This document shows, one piece after another, positions 1 to 8,429 of a stretch of 38,327 nucleotides of DNA; the stretch's first letter is position 1, and the number at the start of each line of letters is the position of its first letter. A program made the position numbers and the translations under genes. The notes below the pieces were generated by a model. The model was not told where the DNA came from and did not search any database. It saw only the letters and a list, made by a program, of their open reading frames with translations. The DNA lies in NCBI GenBank assembly GCA_029259695.1, contig JAJDEQ010000203.1:1-38327 (forward strand). The letters run 5' to 3'. The stretch is from Planctomycetota bacterium (GTDB lineage Bacteria > Planctomycetota > B15-G4).

Positions 1-1
1 G

Positions 2-1381
2 GCCGGGACGGCGACGGCTGGAGCGGCGCCGGCCGGGGCGGCGTGGGGGCGCCACGTCTTCGACCCGATCAGCGGGGACGAGTTGCGCGTGCACGTCGAG
101 GGGCTCGCGAGCGACGTGTACGAGGGTCGCGGGGCGGGCACCACCGGTGAGCAGCGCGCCGCGAGTTACATCCTGGCCATGCTGGACGAGATCGAGGAGC
201 TGCGGCCGGCCGGTGTCGAAGACACCTGGTTCCAGATCTTCGACCTGCTCGAGCCGGAGGGGGCCACGGCGCGCAACATCCTGGCCATGATCCCGGGGGC
301 CGACCCCGAACTGGCCCACGAGACGGTCGTGCTGGGTGCGCACTACGACCACGTGGGCAAGACCGGCGAGAACTCACTCAGCGGTGAGCGCGCGATCCAC
401 AACGGGGCCGATGACAACGCCTCGGGCTCGGCCCTGTTGATCGAGCTGGCCGAGGCCATCGCCACCAGCCCGGCGCCCCCGCGGCGCACGATCGTGTTCC
501 ACTGGTACTCCGGTGAGGAGCTGGGTCTGCTCGGCAGTCGGCACTACGTGGAGCACCCGCTGCGGCCGCTCGAGGACACCGTGTTCATGCTCAACATGGA
601 CATGGTCGGCCGGCTCACCGGGCGCACGCTGCAGGTGGGCGGCACGGGGACGGCACCGGGGCTGGGCGAACTCTGCCGCCGGGCGACGGATCGGGCGGGC
701 CTGGTGATGATCGAGGACCCGATCGGGAATGCACCTTCCGACAGCGAGGCCTTCTACTCTGCAGGCGTCCCGGTCGTGTTCCTGTTCACGGGTGTGCACC
801 GCGACTACCACCGGCCCAGCGATGACCCCGAGCGCATCAACGCGGACGGCATGGAGCTGGTGGGGCGTGTGGCGCTCGACATCGCGCGCGCCGTGGATGC
901 ACTCGACGAACGTCCTGCGTTCACCGAGTCGAGCGGGAACGTCACCTACTGGGGGCCGCGGCTCTACAACGGCGTCGTGCTGGGTGAAGTCGGCCCGGAC
1001 GTCGACGCGGCGGCGGAGATCGTGGTCGTGCTGCCCGGTTCACCAGGCGAGCGCGCCGGGCTGCGCGAGGGCGATCTCGTGGTCAGCCTCGACGGCGCCC
1101 CGATGACCGACTTCCGCACGCTCGGTCGAGCACTCAAGCTGCAGGGCTTCGAGCTGCAGCAGCAGGTCTTCGGAGTCCGGCGCCCGCTGACACCCGCGCC
1201 GGAGGGCACCCCGCAGGCTGACCCGCAGGCTGACACGCAGGCTGACACGCAGGGCGATCCGCGGACCGGCCCGAAAGCCGACCCGCGGGCTGGCCGGGCT
1301 GGGGAGCGGACCGCAGGGAATCCCGGTGGGGTCGATCCCCGTGCCGTGCTGCGCTTCGTGGTCACACCGATCATCCGCTGA
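2..1381 (+). CDS. M28-family zinc aminopeptidase with C-terminal PDZ domain (5' end outside window)
   Basis: The reading frame is open from the first bases of the window, so the N-terminus, probably with a signal peptide, lies upstream. The TTG at 83 is an internal codon in conserved sequence rather than a convincing start. The M28 metal and catalytic motifs appear in order: GAHYDHVG (about 338-361), HNGADDNASGS (about 400-432), the Glu-Glu pair in YSGEELGLLGS (about 505-537), NMDMVGR (about 594-614), and the final His in HRDYHRPSDD (about 799-828). These fit a two-zinc exopeptidase. A PDZ domain follows (about 1010-1180, with SPGERAGLREGD). The C-terminus is a low-complexity tail of [PT]Q[AG]D tetrapeptides, then a short hydrophobic end. 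M28 plus PDZ is a known secreted arrangement that releases N-terminal amino acids from peptides. The family call is secure; the substrate is unknown. Confidence 0.9.
   Translation, partial: AGTATAGAAPAGAAWGRHVFDPISGDELRVHVEGLASDVYEGRGAGTTGEQRAASYILAMLDEIEELRPAGVEDTWFQIFDLLEPEGATARNILAMIPGADPELAHETVVLGAHYDHVGKTGENSLSGERAIHNGADDNASGSALLIELAEAIATSPAPPRRTIVFHWYSGEELGLLGSRHYVEHPLRPLEDTVFMLNMDMVGRLTGRTLQVGGTGTAPGLGELCRRATDRAGLVMIEDPIGNAPSDSEAFYSAGVPVVFLFTGVHRDYHRPSDDPERINADGMELVGRVALDIARAVDALDERPAFTESSGNVTYWGPRLYNGVVLGEVGPDVDAAAEIVVVLPGSPGERAGLREGDLVVSLDGAPMTDFRTLGRALKLQGFELQQQVFGVRRPLTPAPEGTPQADPQADTQADTQGDPRTGPKADPRAGRAGERTAGNPGGVDPRAVLRFVVTPIIR
1211..1258 (+). repeat. Four 12-bp tandem repeats inside the M28 peptidase gene
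   Basis: Units ccgcaggctgac, ccgcaggctgac, acgcaggctgac and acgcagggcgat lie end to end, and degenerate copies may continue to about 1294. The unit is a multiple of three and encodes [PT]Q[AG]D, so changes in copy number would only alter the length of the C-terminal linker. Confidence 0.85.
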
Positions 1382-1461
1382 CGCGCGGGCGCTGACTGAC
1401 GGAACCGTTGGCTTGCGAGCGGGACGGGACAAGGGATGATGGGCCCTCGCGAGAGCGGGCG

Positions 1462-1475
1462 GTCACGATCGTGAC
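1462..1475. promoter_or_regulatory. Perfect 14-bp palindrome upstream of the lipoprotein gene
   Basis: The sequence gtcacgatcgtgac equals its own reverse complement and lies 25 bp before the ATG at 1501. It may be an operator for a dimeric regulator. No regulator gene is adjacent, and alternating GC-rich palindromes arise easily at this composition. Confidence 0.35.
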
Positions 1476-1500
1476 GCGCCCGGTCGCTCCGGAGATCGCC

Positions 1501-2022
1501 ATGTCGCGTGCCACCCAGCGCCTGCTCGTCGTTCTGCTGCTCGTGGGCTCGATCAGCCCCGGCTGCGCCAACATGCCCACGGCGGGCAAGGTGGTGCTGA
1601 CGCCGCTGACCGCCGTGCGCGACGTGATCGACGTGCCCCTGGCGTCGTTGGCCAACGTCTTCGAGTACTGGGCCGAGCGGGCCAATCGCGACCCGCAGCC
1701 GAACGTCGGCGTGGGTACGGGCGGAATCAGCGCCGGCATCAGCCTCGGCTACTACGGGCTCAAGCCGATCTCGTGGCTGTTCGGCGGGATCGACTACCTC
1801 GTCTGCCGCTCCCTGTGGCCCGAATGGCCCACGGGCATCAGCCCCTGGAAGGAGCCGGACGACTCGGTGGGGAGCATCTACTTCCCCAACACCAAGACGC
1901 TCTGGGGCATCGAGGACGACTCGGACGACTCGGACGACTCGGACGGCGAGGACGGCGAGGACGGTACCGACGACGACGAGACCGAAGGCGCCGAGGCCTT
2001 CCGCGAGCCCGGCGTGTCCTGA
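1501..2022 (+). CDS. Small predicted lipoprotein with acidic C-terminal repeat
   Basis: The start is the ATG at 1501, preceded by GGAG at 1491-1494 with 6 nt spacing. The frame is open back to 1408, but that stretch has no such signal. The 173-residue product begins with a basic-hydrophobic signal sequence (about residues 1-20) ending at a Cys in SPGC, an imperfect lipobox. A Gly/Tyr-containing middle follows (GGISAGISLGYYGLKP). The C-terminal third is strongly acidic, with Asp-Asp-Ser and Gly-Glu-Asp repeats encoded by 9-bp DNA repeats at about 1915-1965. I do not recognise the family. It lies 119 bp after the M28 gene on the same strand. Export is likely; function is unknown. Confidence 0.7.
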   Translation: MSRATQRLLVVLLLVGSISPGCANMPTAGKVVLTPLTAVRDVIDVPLASLANVFEYWAERANRDPQPNVGVGTGGISAGISLGYYGLKPISWLFGGIDYLVCRSLWPEWPTGISPWKEPDDSVGSIYFPNTKTLWGIEDDSDDSDDSDGEDGEDGTDDDETEGAEAFREPGVS

Positions 2023-2045
2023 GCTGCGCCGGGCTCACCGGCAGC
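2023..2045 (+). terminator. GC hairpin after the lipoprotein gene
   Basis: gccgg (2028-2032) pairs with ccggc (2038-2042) around a five-base loop, and outer gct/agc extend the stem past a two-base bulge. No T-tract follows, so intrinsic termination is only a possibility. Confidence 0.25.
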
Positions 2046-2142
2046 GCTCGCAATCGGGACGGCGAGGGGCTCATCTACGTCTTCCCACCCTCGGAACGGT
2101 GCTCGGCAGACTTCCGCCATCACCCGAACGGCGGGGATGCCC

Positions 2143-2148
2143 TATCTT
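2143..2148 (+). promoter_or_regulatory. Candidate -10 element (TATCTT) for the sigma/kinase unit
   Basis: This AT-rich hexamer lies in GC-rich sequence 12 nt before the GTG at 2161. If it is the -10, transcription would begin near 2155 and the upstream ATG at 2137 could not be the start codon. No clear -35 is visible. Confidence 0.35.
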
Positions 2149-2160
2149 CGGGGGCGGCGC

Positions 2161-2760
2161 GTGGCGACGTCGACCCCGAGGACGACCTTGAAGCACTCCC
2201 CCCTGCCCCCGAACGGCCCGCCGTCTGACGACGTGGCCGTCGAATCCCTCGCGGCCCACAACTACGGCGACATGCGCGCCCTGGCGCGCGAACTGTTGCG
2301 ACGCCACCCCGGACCCGACGCGGTGCAACCCACGTCGCTGGTCCACGAGACGTTCATCCGCCTGGCCGGGACGTCCCACCGCTTCGCCGACCGGCAGCAC
2401 TTCCTCGCCATCGCCGCCCGCGCCATGCGCTTCGTGCTGGTCGATCAGGCGCGACGGCAATCGGCGCTCAAGCGCGGCGCCGGTCACGTGCGCATCCCGC
2501 TCGACGAGAACATCAGCGTGGTGGCGTCGCCCGACCTGGACCTGCTGGCCCTGGACGCGGCGCTCGATCGGCTGGCCGAGTGGGACGCACGCAAGGCGCG
2601 CATCGTCGAGTTGCGCATCTTCGGCGGGCAGACGGTGCGCGAGACGTCACGCATCGTGGGTCTCTCGCCAGCCACCGTGAAGCGCGAGTGGGTCTCGGCC
2701 AAGGCCTGGCTCTACCGCGAGGTGACGGCCGGTTGCACCCGCTCGTCTCCCGACGCCTGA
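2161..2760 (+). CDS. ECF sigma factor of the kinase-linked type (TIGR02999-like)
   Basis: RNA polymerase sigma factor of about 199 residues. Region sigma-2 runs from about residue 30 (HNYGDMRALARELL) through LVHETFIRLAG to MRFVLVDQARRQ. Sigma-4 covers about residues 125-190 with a helix-turn-helix (ETSRIVGLSPATVKREW). Where ECF factors usually carry acidic Asp-Ala-Glu-Asp before the Leu-Val-Gln-Glu-Thr-Phe core, this one reads Gln-Pro-Thr-Ser (Thr58 and Ser59 at 2332-2337). That trait is shared with kinase-linked ECF groups. The start is uncertain: ATG 2137, GTG 2161 and TTG 2188 are all in frame. I prefer 2161 because a candidate -10 overlaps the codons after 2137. The membrane kinase gene begins 68 bp downstream and no anti-sigma gene is nearby, so regulation by phosphorylation is likely but inferred. 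Confidence 0.88.
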   Translation: MATSTPRTTLKHSPLPPNGPPSDDVAVESLAAHNYGDMRALARELLRRHPGPDAVQPTSLVHETFIRLAGTSHRFADRQHFLAIAARAMRFVLVDQARRQSALKRGAGHVRIPLDENISVVASPDLDLLALDAALDRLAEWDARKARIVELRIFGGQTVRETSRIVGLSPATVKREWVSAKAWLYREVTAGCTRSSPDA

Positions 2761-2828
2761 GAGACGAACAACTCCCCACGCCCCTCACCGGAATCCACGA
2801 GCGCCCTCCCCCGGCGACCCAGCGCGAG

Positions 2829-5600
2829 ATGCAACCCCCCTCAGCGAACGACGGCGGCGCGGCGCGCCAGTCCTGGCGCCGCATCGATGCTGTGCTGCAG
2901 CGTGCGCTCATGCTGGCGCCCGGAGAGCGCGAGGCATTCGTCAGGCGCGAGTGCGGCCACGACACCGGTCTGGGTGACGAAGTGCTCGCCCTGGTGCACG
3001 CCGTCGAGGAGAGCGAGACGTTCCTCGAACAACCCGCGTTCCGGGCCGTCTACGCCGAGCAGGAACTCGAGCCCCGGGTCATCGGCCCGTACAGCATCGA
3101 AGGGCCCATCGCGTCGGGTGGGTCGGGTGTCGTGTACCGCGCGATGCAGCGCAACCCGCCGCGCCCGGTGGCGCTCAAGCTGCTGCGCGGCGGCGCCCTG
3201 CTGGGCGAACGTCACGTCGCCCGCTTCCGGCGCGAGGCAGCTACGCTGGGCCTGCTCAACCACCCGGCGATCGCGTCGATCTACGAGGCCGGCACGACCC
3301 GCGACGGCCTGCACTTCCTGGCCATGGAGCTGGTGGACGGCGAGCCGCTGCACGACTGGGTGCGCTGGAAGCAGCCTTCCCTCGAGGAGAAGCTGCAACT
3401 GTTCCGCGGCCTGTGCGAAGCGGTCGTGTATGCCCACGAACAAGGGGTGATCCACCGCGACCTGAAGCCGGGCAACATCATGGTCGTGGACACGCCTGCG
3501 CCGGCGAAGGTGAAGGTGCTCGACTTCGGCCTGGCGCGCCTGACGGGCAACGATCCGGCCCTGGGCACGACCCACGTGACCGAGGCGGGGCGCGTGCTGG
3601 GGACCCTGGCCTACATGAGCCCCGAGCAGGCCCGGGGTGAGAGTGATCAGGTCGACGAGTGTTCCGACACCTACGCCCTGGGGGTGATCCTGTACGAGCT
3701 CGTCACCGGCCGGTTGCCGTACGACGCCAGCGAAGGGCATCCCCACGAGATCCTGCGCCGCATCGCGGACGCGGTGCCGCAACGCCCGTCGTCGATCGAC
3801 AAGCGCTGGGGTGGCGATCTGGAGATCGTGATCCTCAAGGCGCTGGAGAAGGAGCGCTCGCGGCGCTACGCCTCGGTGGCTGAACTGCGGGAGGACCTGG
3901 TGCGGCTGCGCGACGGGCGGCCGATCCTCGCGCGCAGACCGAGCAGGGCCTACCAGCTCGCGAGCCTGGTGAAGCGTCATCGCGGGCCCTTCGCCATGGC
4001 CAGCACCGTGTTCGCGTTGCTGCTCGCCTCGACGATCGGCTTCTCGGTGCTGTGGCGCCGCGCCGTCGACTCCGAGCAGGGTGCCCTCGAGGCCCTGGAC
4101 GAGGCCCGGGTCGCCCGCAACGTCGCGCGGCAGAACGAACAGGCAGCGCGTGATGCGGAGCAGGTGGCGATCCAGGCCGCCGAACGCGCGAAGGAACAGC
4201 ACGAGGATGCGTTCTTCGTGAACTACGTCATGCGCCGTGCCCTGGCCGCCGCGGGTCCGTACGCATCGCGCGGGCGGGACATGACCGTCACCGACCTGTT
4301 CGAGCAGGTGGCCCGCATCGTCGGCGACGAGCTCGCCGAACGTCCGGTCGGTGCCGCGGCGGTGTGCGAGACGCTCGGTTTGATCTACGACGAGATGGGG
4401 CGCTACGACCAGGGTGAACGCTTCCTCGGGCTGGCCCTCGACCTGCGCCGGCAGCGTCTGCCGCCGGACTCCTACGAGGTGCTCGACTCCCTGCGCAACA
4501 TGGGCCGCCACCTGCACACGGCGGGCGCGATCGAGCGAGCCGAGGCCACCTTCCGGGAGGCGCTGGAGCTGTGGGCGGACAAGGCCCGCACGGATCGGCC
4601 GTTGATCCCCGAGGAGCGCTTCATGCGCGCCATGACCCAGGGTGACCTGGCCCTGGCGTTGCAGTCCCGCGGTCGGCTGGACGAGGCCATGGCCCTGTAT
4701 GCCGAGGCGATCCCTGCCGTGCGCGAGACACGCACGTTGATCGCTCCTTCCCACGACCTGGTGTCCACCGAGCGACGACTGGCCCAGTTGCTCAGTTCGT
4801 ACGCGGGCCTGCTGCTGGCCTACGAGCGCTACGGCGAGTCACGGGCCCACTACGAGGAGTCGCGCGAGATCTACCGGGCCACGGGGGCGGTCCAGGACAG
4901 CCCGCTGCTGGCGATCGTGGAGACCAACCTCGCGACCGTGCACCACTTGGAGGGTCATCCGGAGCGCGCGATCCCGCACTACCTCGACGCCCTGCAGATC
5001 CTGCGGCGCGCCTTCCGCGGCGACGCTCCCGAGACGGCCACGCTGGTCAACAACCTGGGTGTGGCCTTCTACAAGGCGGGGGTCACGACCACCGCCGAGC
5101 AGGCGTTCCGCGAGGCGTTGACGCTGCGCAGCCGGCTGCTGCCCGCCGGCCATCCGGAGACGAACGACGCGCTGTTCAACCTGGGCTCACTGCTCACCGA
5201 GACCGGACGGCACGCCGAGGCGGAGCCGCTGCTGCGCGAGGCCCTGACCGGCCGCACGCGCGTGGTCGGCCCGCGACACGCGGCCGTCGGGCGCGTGCTC
5301 GGGCACCTGGGTGACGTGGAGCGGGCCCTCGGGGACCTGCCCTGTGCCGAGCAACACCTGGAGCGCGCCCTGGTGATCTTCGAGGCCGCGCCGTCCGGCG
5401 CGCACGAGCACACCGCCTGGGTGCTGACGTTGCTGGCCGAGGTCGACCTGGAAGGCGGGCGGCCGCTCGAGGCCGAAACCCGCGTGCGACGGAGCCTCGA
5501 GCTGGGACCGGCGCCCGCGGTGGCCGATCGTGCGCGCGCGCTGCTGGATCGTTGCCTGTTGCGCCGCGGTGCCCTGGCCGAAGCGGAGGCTACTCGCTGA
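2829..5600 (+). CDS. Membrane Ser/Thr protein kinase with C-terminal TPR repeats
   Basis: Hanks-type kinase of 923 residues starting at the ATG at 2829. The open frame extends back to 2580 but overlaps the sigma gene there. The kinase domain covers about residues 87-360: glycine-rich loop IASGGSGVVYRA, Lys117 in VALKLL, the HRDLKPGN loop with catalytic Asp211, DFG Asp232, and MSPEQARGE in the activation segment. One transmembrane helix follows (about 386-407, STVFALLLASTIGFSVLW). Next come an Ala/Glu/Arg-rich coiled coil (about 412-465) and a long TPR array (about 500-910, with repeated motifs such as ALTLRSRLLPAGHPET). The likely topology is a cytoplasmic kinase with external TPRs as sensor or scaffold. 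The adjacent ECF sigma factor is the obvious candidate substrate. Its 3' end overlaps the convergent ftsH by 11 bp. Confidence 0.92.
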   Translation: MQPPSANDGGAARQSWRRIDAVLQRALMLAPGEREAFVRRECGHDTGLGDEVLALVHAVEESETFLEQPAFRAVYAEQELEPRVIGPYSIEGPIASGGSGVVYRAMQRNPPRPVALKLLRGGALLGERHVARFRREAATLGLLNHPAIASIYEAGTTRDGLHFLAMELVDGEPLHDWVRWKQPSLEEKLQLFRGLCEAVVYAHEQGVIHRDLKPGNIMVVDTPAPAKVKVLDFGLARLTGNDPALGTTHVTEAGRVLGTLAYMSPEQARGESDQVDECSDTYALGVILYELVTGRLPYDASEGHPHEILRRIADAVPQRPSSIDKRWGGDLEIVILKALEKERSRRYASVAELREDLVRLRDGRPILARRPSRAYQLASLVKRHRGPFAMASTVFALLLASTIGFSVLWRRAVDSEQGALEALDEARVARNVARQNEQAARDAEQVAIQAAERAKEQHEDAFFVNYVMRRALAAAGPYASRGRDMTVTDLFEQVARIVGDELAERPVGAAAVCETLGLIYDEMGRYDQGERFLGLALDLRRQRLPPDSYEVLDSLRNMGRHLHTAGAIERAEATFREALELWADKARTDRPLIPEERFMRAMTQGDLALALQSRGRLDEAMALYAEAIPAVRETRTLIAPSHDLVSTERRLAQLLSSYAGLLLAYERYGESRAHYEESREIYRATGAVQDSPLLAIVETNLATVHHLEGHPERAIPHYLDALQILRRAFRGDAPETATLVNNLGVAFYKAGVTTTAEQAFREALTLRSRLLPAGHPETNDALFNLGSLLTETGRHAEAEPLLREALTGRTRVVGPRHAAVGRVLGHLGDVERALGDLPCAEQHLERALVIFEAAPSGAHEHTAWVLTLLAEVDLEGGRPLEAETRVRRSLELGPAPAVADRARALLDRCLLRRGALAEAEATR

Positions 5601-7611
5601 CTCCGGGGCCGTCGCCGGGGGGCGCGTCCGTCGCTGTGGACGGCGATCCGTTCAGGTCCGGCAGGTCGTCGCCCGTGAGCGTCTCCTTCTCGAGCAGTTG
5701 CCGGGCGCACGTCGTGAGCACGTCGCGGTGTTGCTCGAGCACGGCCACGGCCCGGTCGAACGAGCGGCTGATGAGTTCGCGCACCGCGCAGTCCACCTCG
5801 CGCGCGGTCTCCTCGCTGTAGCGCCGCACGAGCCCCGTGTCGTCGCCCGGGCCGCGCAGGAACGTGGCGCGGTCGCTCTCGAGTGCGACCATGCCGAGCT
5901 CATCGGTCATGCCGTAGCGCGTGACCATGCTGCGGGCGATGTCGGTCGCCTTGGAGAGGTCATCCGCCGCGCCGGTCGAGATCTCGCCGAAGACCACGTG
6001 TTCGGCCGCCCGCCCGCCGAGCAGCACGGCCATCTTGTTCTCGAGTTCGGCGGTGGACATGAGGAAGCGATCCTCGGTGGGGCGCTGGATCGTGTACCCC
6101 AGGGCGCCGATGCCGCGCGGGATGATCGAGACCTTGTGCACCTCGTCGGTGCCGGGCAGGGCGCGGGAGACGAGCGCGTGGCCCATCTCGTGGTAGGCCG
6201 TCACCTCCCGCTCGTGGGGGTTCAGCAGGCGGTTCCTCTTCTCCAGCCCCGCCACGATGCGCTCGAGGGCGGCGTTGAAGTCGTTCATGTCGACGTGCGT
6301 GGCCAGGCGCCGGGTGCCCAGGATGGCCGCCTCGTTCACCAGGTTGGCCAGGTCGGCTCCGGTGAAACCCGGTGAGAGTGCGGCGATCTGTTCCGCGTTG
6401 ACGTCCTCGGCGAGGCGCACGCCGTGCAGGTGCACGGCCAGGATCTCGACGCGCGCGGCCTTGTCCGGCCGGTCCACGAGGATCTGTCGGTCGAAGCGGC
6501 CTGAGCGCAGCAGGGCCGAGTCGAGGATCTCGGGTCGGTTGGTGGCGGACAACAGCACCACGCCCTGGCTCGGGTCGAAGCCGTCGAGTTCGACCAGGAG
6601 CTGGTTGAGGGTCTGCTCCTTCTCGTCGTGGCCGCCGCCCGCCTGTCCGAGCCCTCGGGCGCGACCGAGCGCGTCGAGTTCGTCGATGAAGATGATGCAC
6701 GGTGCGCGCTTGCGGGCCTGCTCGAACAGGTCGCGCACGCGCGCCGCACCCACGCCCACGAACATCTCCACGAACTCGCTGCCGCTGATCGAGAAGAACG
6801 GCACGCCCGCTTCGCCCGCCACCGCGCGGGCCAGCAGCGTCTTGCCCGTGCCCGGTGGCCCGACCAGCAGGATGCCCTTCGGCAGTCGTGCGCCGAGGCG
6901 TCCGTACAGTCCGGGGTTGCGCAGGAAGCCGATGATCTCGACCAGCTCCTCCTTGGCCTCGTCGACGCCCGCCACGTCCTCGAAGGTGACGTCGATCTCC
7001 TCTTCCACGTACACCCGGGCCTTGCTCTTGCCGACCGACATGAACCCGCCGCCCAGTCCGCCCGAGCGCTGCGTGAGCCGGCGCACGACGAGCATCGACA
7101 CGAACAGGATCAGCATCAACGGCAGCAGCCAGGCCAGCATGTCGCCGAGCGGTGTCTGCTCCACGACGCCGGTGAACTCCACGCCGTCGGTCGCCAGTCG
7201 TTCGGCCAGCTCGGAGTCGACCCGCGTGGTCAGGAAGCGCTCCTGCTCACCGTCGATCGGGCGCTTGAAGCGACCGTAGATCTGGTCGGAGGTGATGCGC
7301 AGTTCGGTCACGCGGTCTGCGGCGAGGTGCTCCAGGAACTCGCTGTAGGGGATGGTGGCCACGGCACTCTGGTACCAGTTGCTCCAGAGCGTGGTGATCA
7401 GCCAGACCGCCAGCAGGATGTACCAGATGTTCCAGCCCGGTCGGCCCGTGCTCGCGGCGCGCCCCGACCCGGCTCGCTCGCCGTCGGCGCTTCGGGCCGG
7501 GCGCGGGCTGCGGGGTGCCCGATCCGGCTGTGGGCGAGCGCTCGGTCCGGCCCGGGGGGGCGACGGATCGGCGGAATCGGGTTCGGTCGGTGGGGATCGG
7601 TCTTCGGTCAC
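5590..7611 (-). CDS. ftsH: ATP-dependent zinc metalloprotease FtsH
   Basis: Membrane-anchored AAA+ protease of 673 residues that degrades misfolded membrane proteins and short-lived regulators. A long Pro/Arg/Ser-rich N-terminal extension (residues 1-58) precedes TM1 (about 62-80), the small external FtsH domain, and TM2 (about 157-177). The AAA module has Walker A GPPGTGKT (251-258), Walker [13 protein letters not shown] (305-316) and the second region of homology [18 protein letters not shown] (358-375). The zinc-protease motif is HEMGH (His474, Glu475, His478), and the Asp pair at 550-551 is the probable third ligand. The start is GTG at 7611 with no Shine-Dalgarno; TACAAT lies 11 nt upstream. 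The HIT gene lies upstream on the same strand with a 94 bp gap. Confidence 0.96.
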   Translation of the reverse strand: MTEDRSPPTEPDSADPSPPRAGPSARPQPDRAPRSPRPARSADGERAGSGRAASTGRPGWNIWYILLAVWLITTLWSNWYQSAVATIPYSEFLEHLAADRVTELRITSDQIYGRFKRPIDGEQERFLTTRVDSELAERLATDGVEFTGVVEQTPLGDMLAWLLPLMLILFVSMLVVRRLTQRSGGLGGGFMSVGKSKARVYVEEEIDVTFEDVAGVDEAKEELVEIIGFLRNPGLYGRLGARLPKGILLVGPPGTGKTLLARAVAGEAGVPFFSISGSEFVEMFVGVGAARVRDLFEQARKRAPCIIFIDELDALGRARGLGQAGGGHDEKEQTLNQLLVELDGFDPSQGVVLLSATNRPEILDSALLRSGRFDRQILVDRPDKAARVEILAVHLHGVRLAEDVNAEQIAALSPGFTGADLANLVNEAAILGTRRLATHVDMNDFNAALERIVAGLEKRNRLLNPHEREVTAYHEMGHALVSRALPGTDEVHKVSIIPRGIGALGYTIQRPTEDRFLMSTAELENKMAVLLGGRAAEHVVFGEISTGAADDLSKATDIARSMVTRYGMTDELGMVALESDRATFLRGPGDDTGLVRRYSEETAREVDCAVRELISRSFDRAVAVLEQHRDVLTTCARQLLEKETLTGDDLPDLNGSPSTATDAPPGDGPGVSE

Positions 7612-7622
7612 GATGCGCTGCG

Positions 7623-7628
7623 ATTGTA
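7623..7628 (-). promoter_or_regulatory. Candidate -10 element (TACAAT) for ftsH
   Basis: On the minus strand TACAAT lies 11 nt before the GTG start. This would give a leader of only a few bases and fits the absence of a Shine-Dalgarno sequence. Confidence 0.45.
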
Positions 7629-7705
7629 CCGGGACCGGTGGGGGCGCCGCCCGTGTCGAAACGACGCAGGGTCGTGTGCGACGGAGCGGGCGCCCCGGAG
7701 CGTCG

Positions 7706-8128
7706 TCAGTCGGAGGCCTCGCCGTGCCCTGCCTCGCGCAGCTCCTTGCGTACGCTGGCGGCCGCCTGCTCGAGCGCCGCGGGGTCGGGTCTCGGATCGG
7801 CGTTGTCGAAGTCCATGTCGCGCAGCCCCCGGATCGGCACGAGGTGCAGGTGCACGTGGCGCACCTCCAGTCCCACGATCATCAGGCCCACCTTCTCGGC
7901 CCCGAACCCGCGGTCGAGGGCCCGCCCGATGGCGCGCGACACGGTCATCAGGTGTGCCGCCAGATCCGCTTCCAGATCGATCCAGTGGTCCACCTCCGCG
8001 CGGGGCACCACGAGCACGTGGCCTGGCTGCAACGGGTTGATGGAGAGGAACGCCACGCAGTGCTCGTCCTTCCAGACGAAGCGGGCGGGGAGTTCGCCGT
8101 CGATGATACGGGTGAAGATCGAGGGCAT
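7706..8128 (-). CDS. HIT-family nucleotide hydrolase
   Basis: Histidine-triad protein of 140 residues, the usual length for bacterial Hint/HIT enzymes, which hydrolyse nucleoside phosphoramidates or dinucleoside polyphosphates. The N-terminal signature is IFTRIIDGELPARFVW (residues 4-19), with SINPLQPGHVLVVPRAEV (29-46) and the catalytic triad HVHLHLVP at 91-98 (His91, His93, His95). The start is the ATG at 8128, chosen because GGAGG (8134-8138, minus strand) lies 5 nt upstream. The same frame is open far upstream, opposite the macroglobulin gene, but that extension is a high-GC artefact. ftsH lies downstream on the same strand, 94 bp away. The physiological substrate cannot be read from the sequence. 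Confidence 0.94.
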   Translation of the reverse strand: MPSIFTRIIDGELPARFVWKDEHCVAFLSINPLQPGHVLVVPRAEVDHWIDLEADLAAHLMTVSRAIGRALDRGFGAEKVGLMIVGLEVRHVHLHLVPIRGLRDMDFDNADPRPDPAALEQAAASVRKELREAGHGEASD

Positions 8129-8429
8129 GCGGTCCTCCGGCGTGGCTGGGCTGGGTCTCTGGGGCTGCTGACGGCACCCTCCCGGGGGAGGCGGGCCGTG
8201 CGGGAACAGCGGTATAACCGGGGTGACCCCGCGGCGCGAAGGGATGCGGTGCGCTCGGCGCGGTGTGCTCCCGCTCGGTTGCGCGGGCCGCTCGGCTCGA
8301 GCCGGGCGGTCGCGTGCTCGAGATGGGAGGGTAAGTTCGGGCGCCGTCGTCCGTCTGGGCGCGACGCGGGCCGGGCGAAGCGCCAGGTCGCACCCATGGG
8401 CAGGCGACGTGCCGGAGAGCACGCGGAGA
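8129..8429. promoter_or_regulatory. Divergent intergenic region between HIT and macroglobulin genes
   Basis: This stretch of about 300 bp must hold promoters for both strands. I see a CCTCCC/GGGAGG inverted repeat (8178-8191), a TATAAC hexamer (8213-8218, possible -10) and the odd palindrome ggggt-g-acccc (8220-8230) just after it. The hexamer is far from the plus-strand start at 8430, so a long leader or another promoter is possible. No convincing small gene is present. Confidence 0.35.

Noticed and set aside
2137..2160. ATG 2137 as the start of the first sigma factor
   Set aside because: A -10-like TATCTT lies just inside this segment and the added residues are not family-like. GTG 2161 is preferred, though not proven.
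8223..8429. N-terminal extension of the macroglobulin gene
   Set aside because: The extra residues are Arg/Gly/Ser-rich without export character. The signal peptide and ribosome site place the start at 8430 or 8439.
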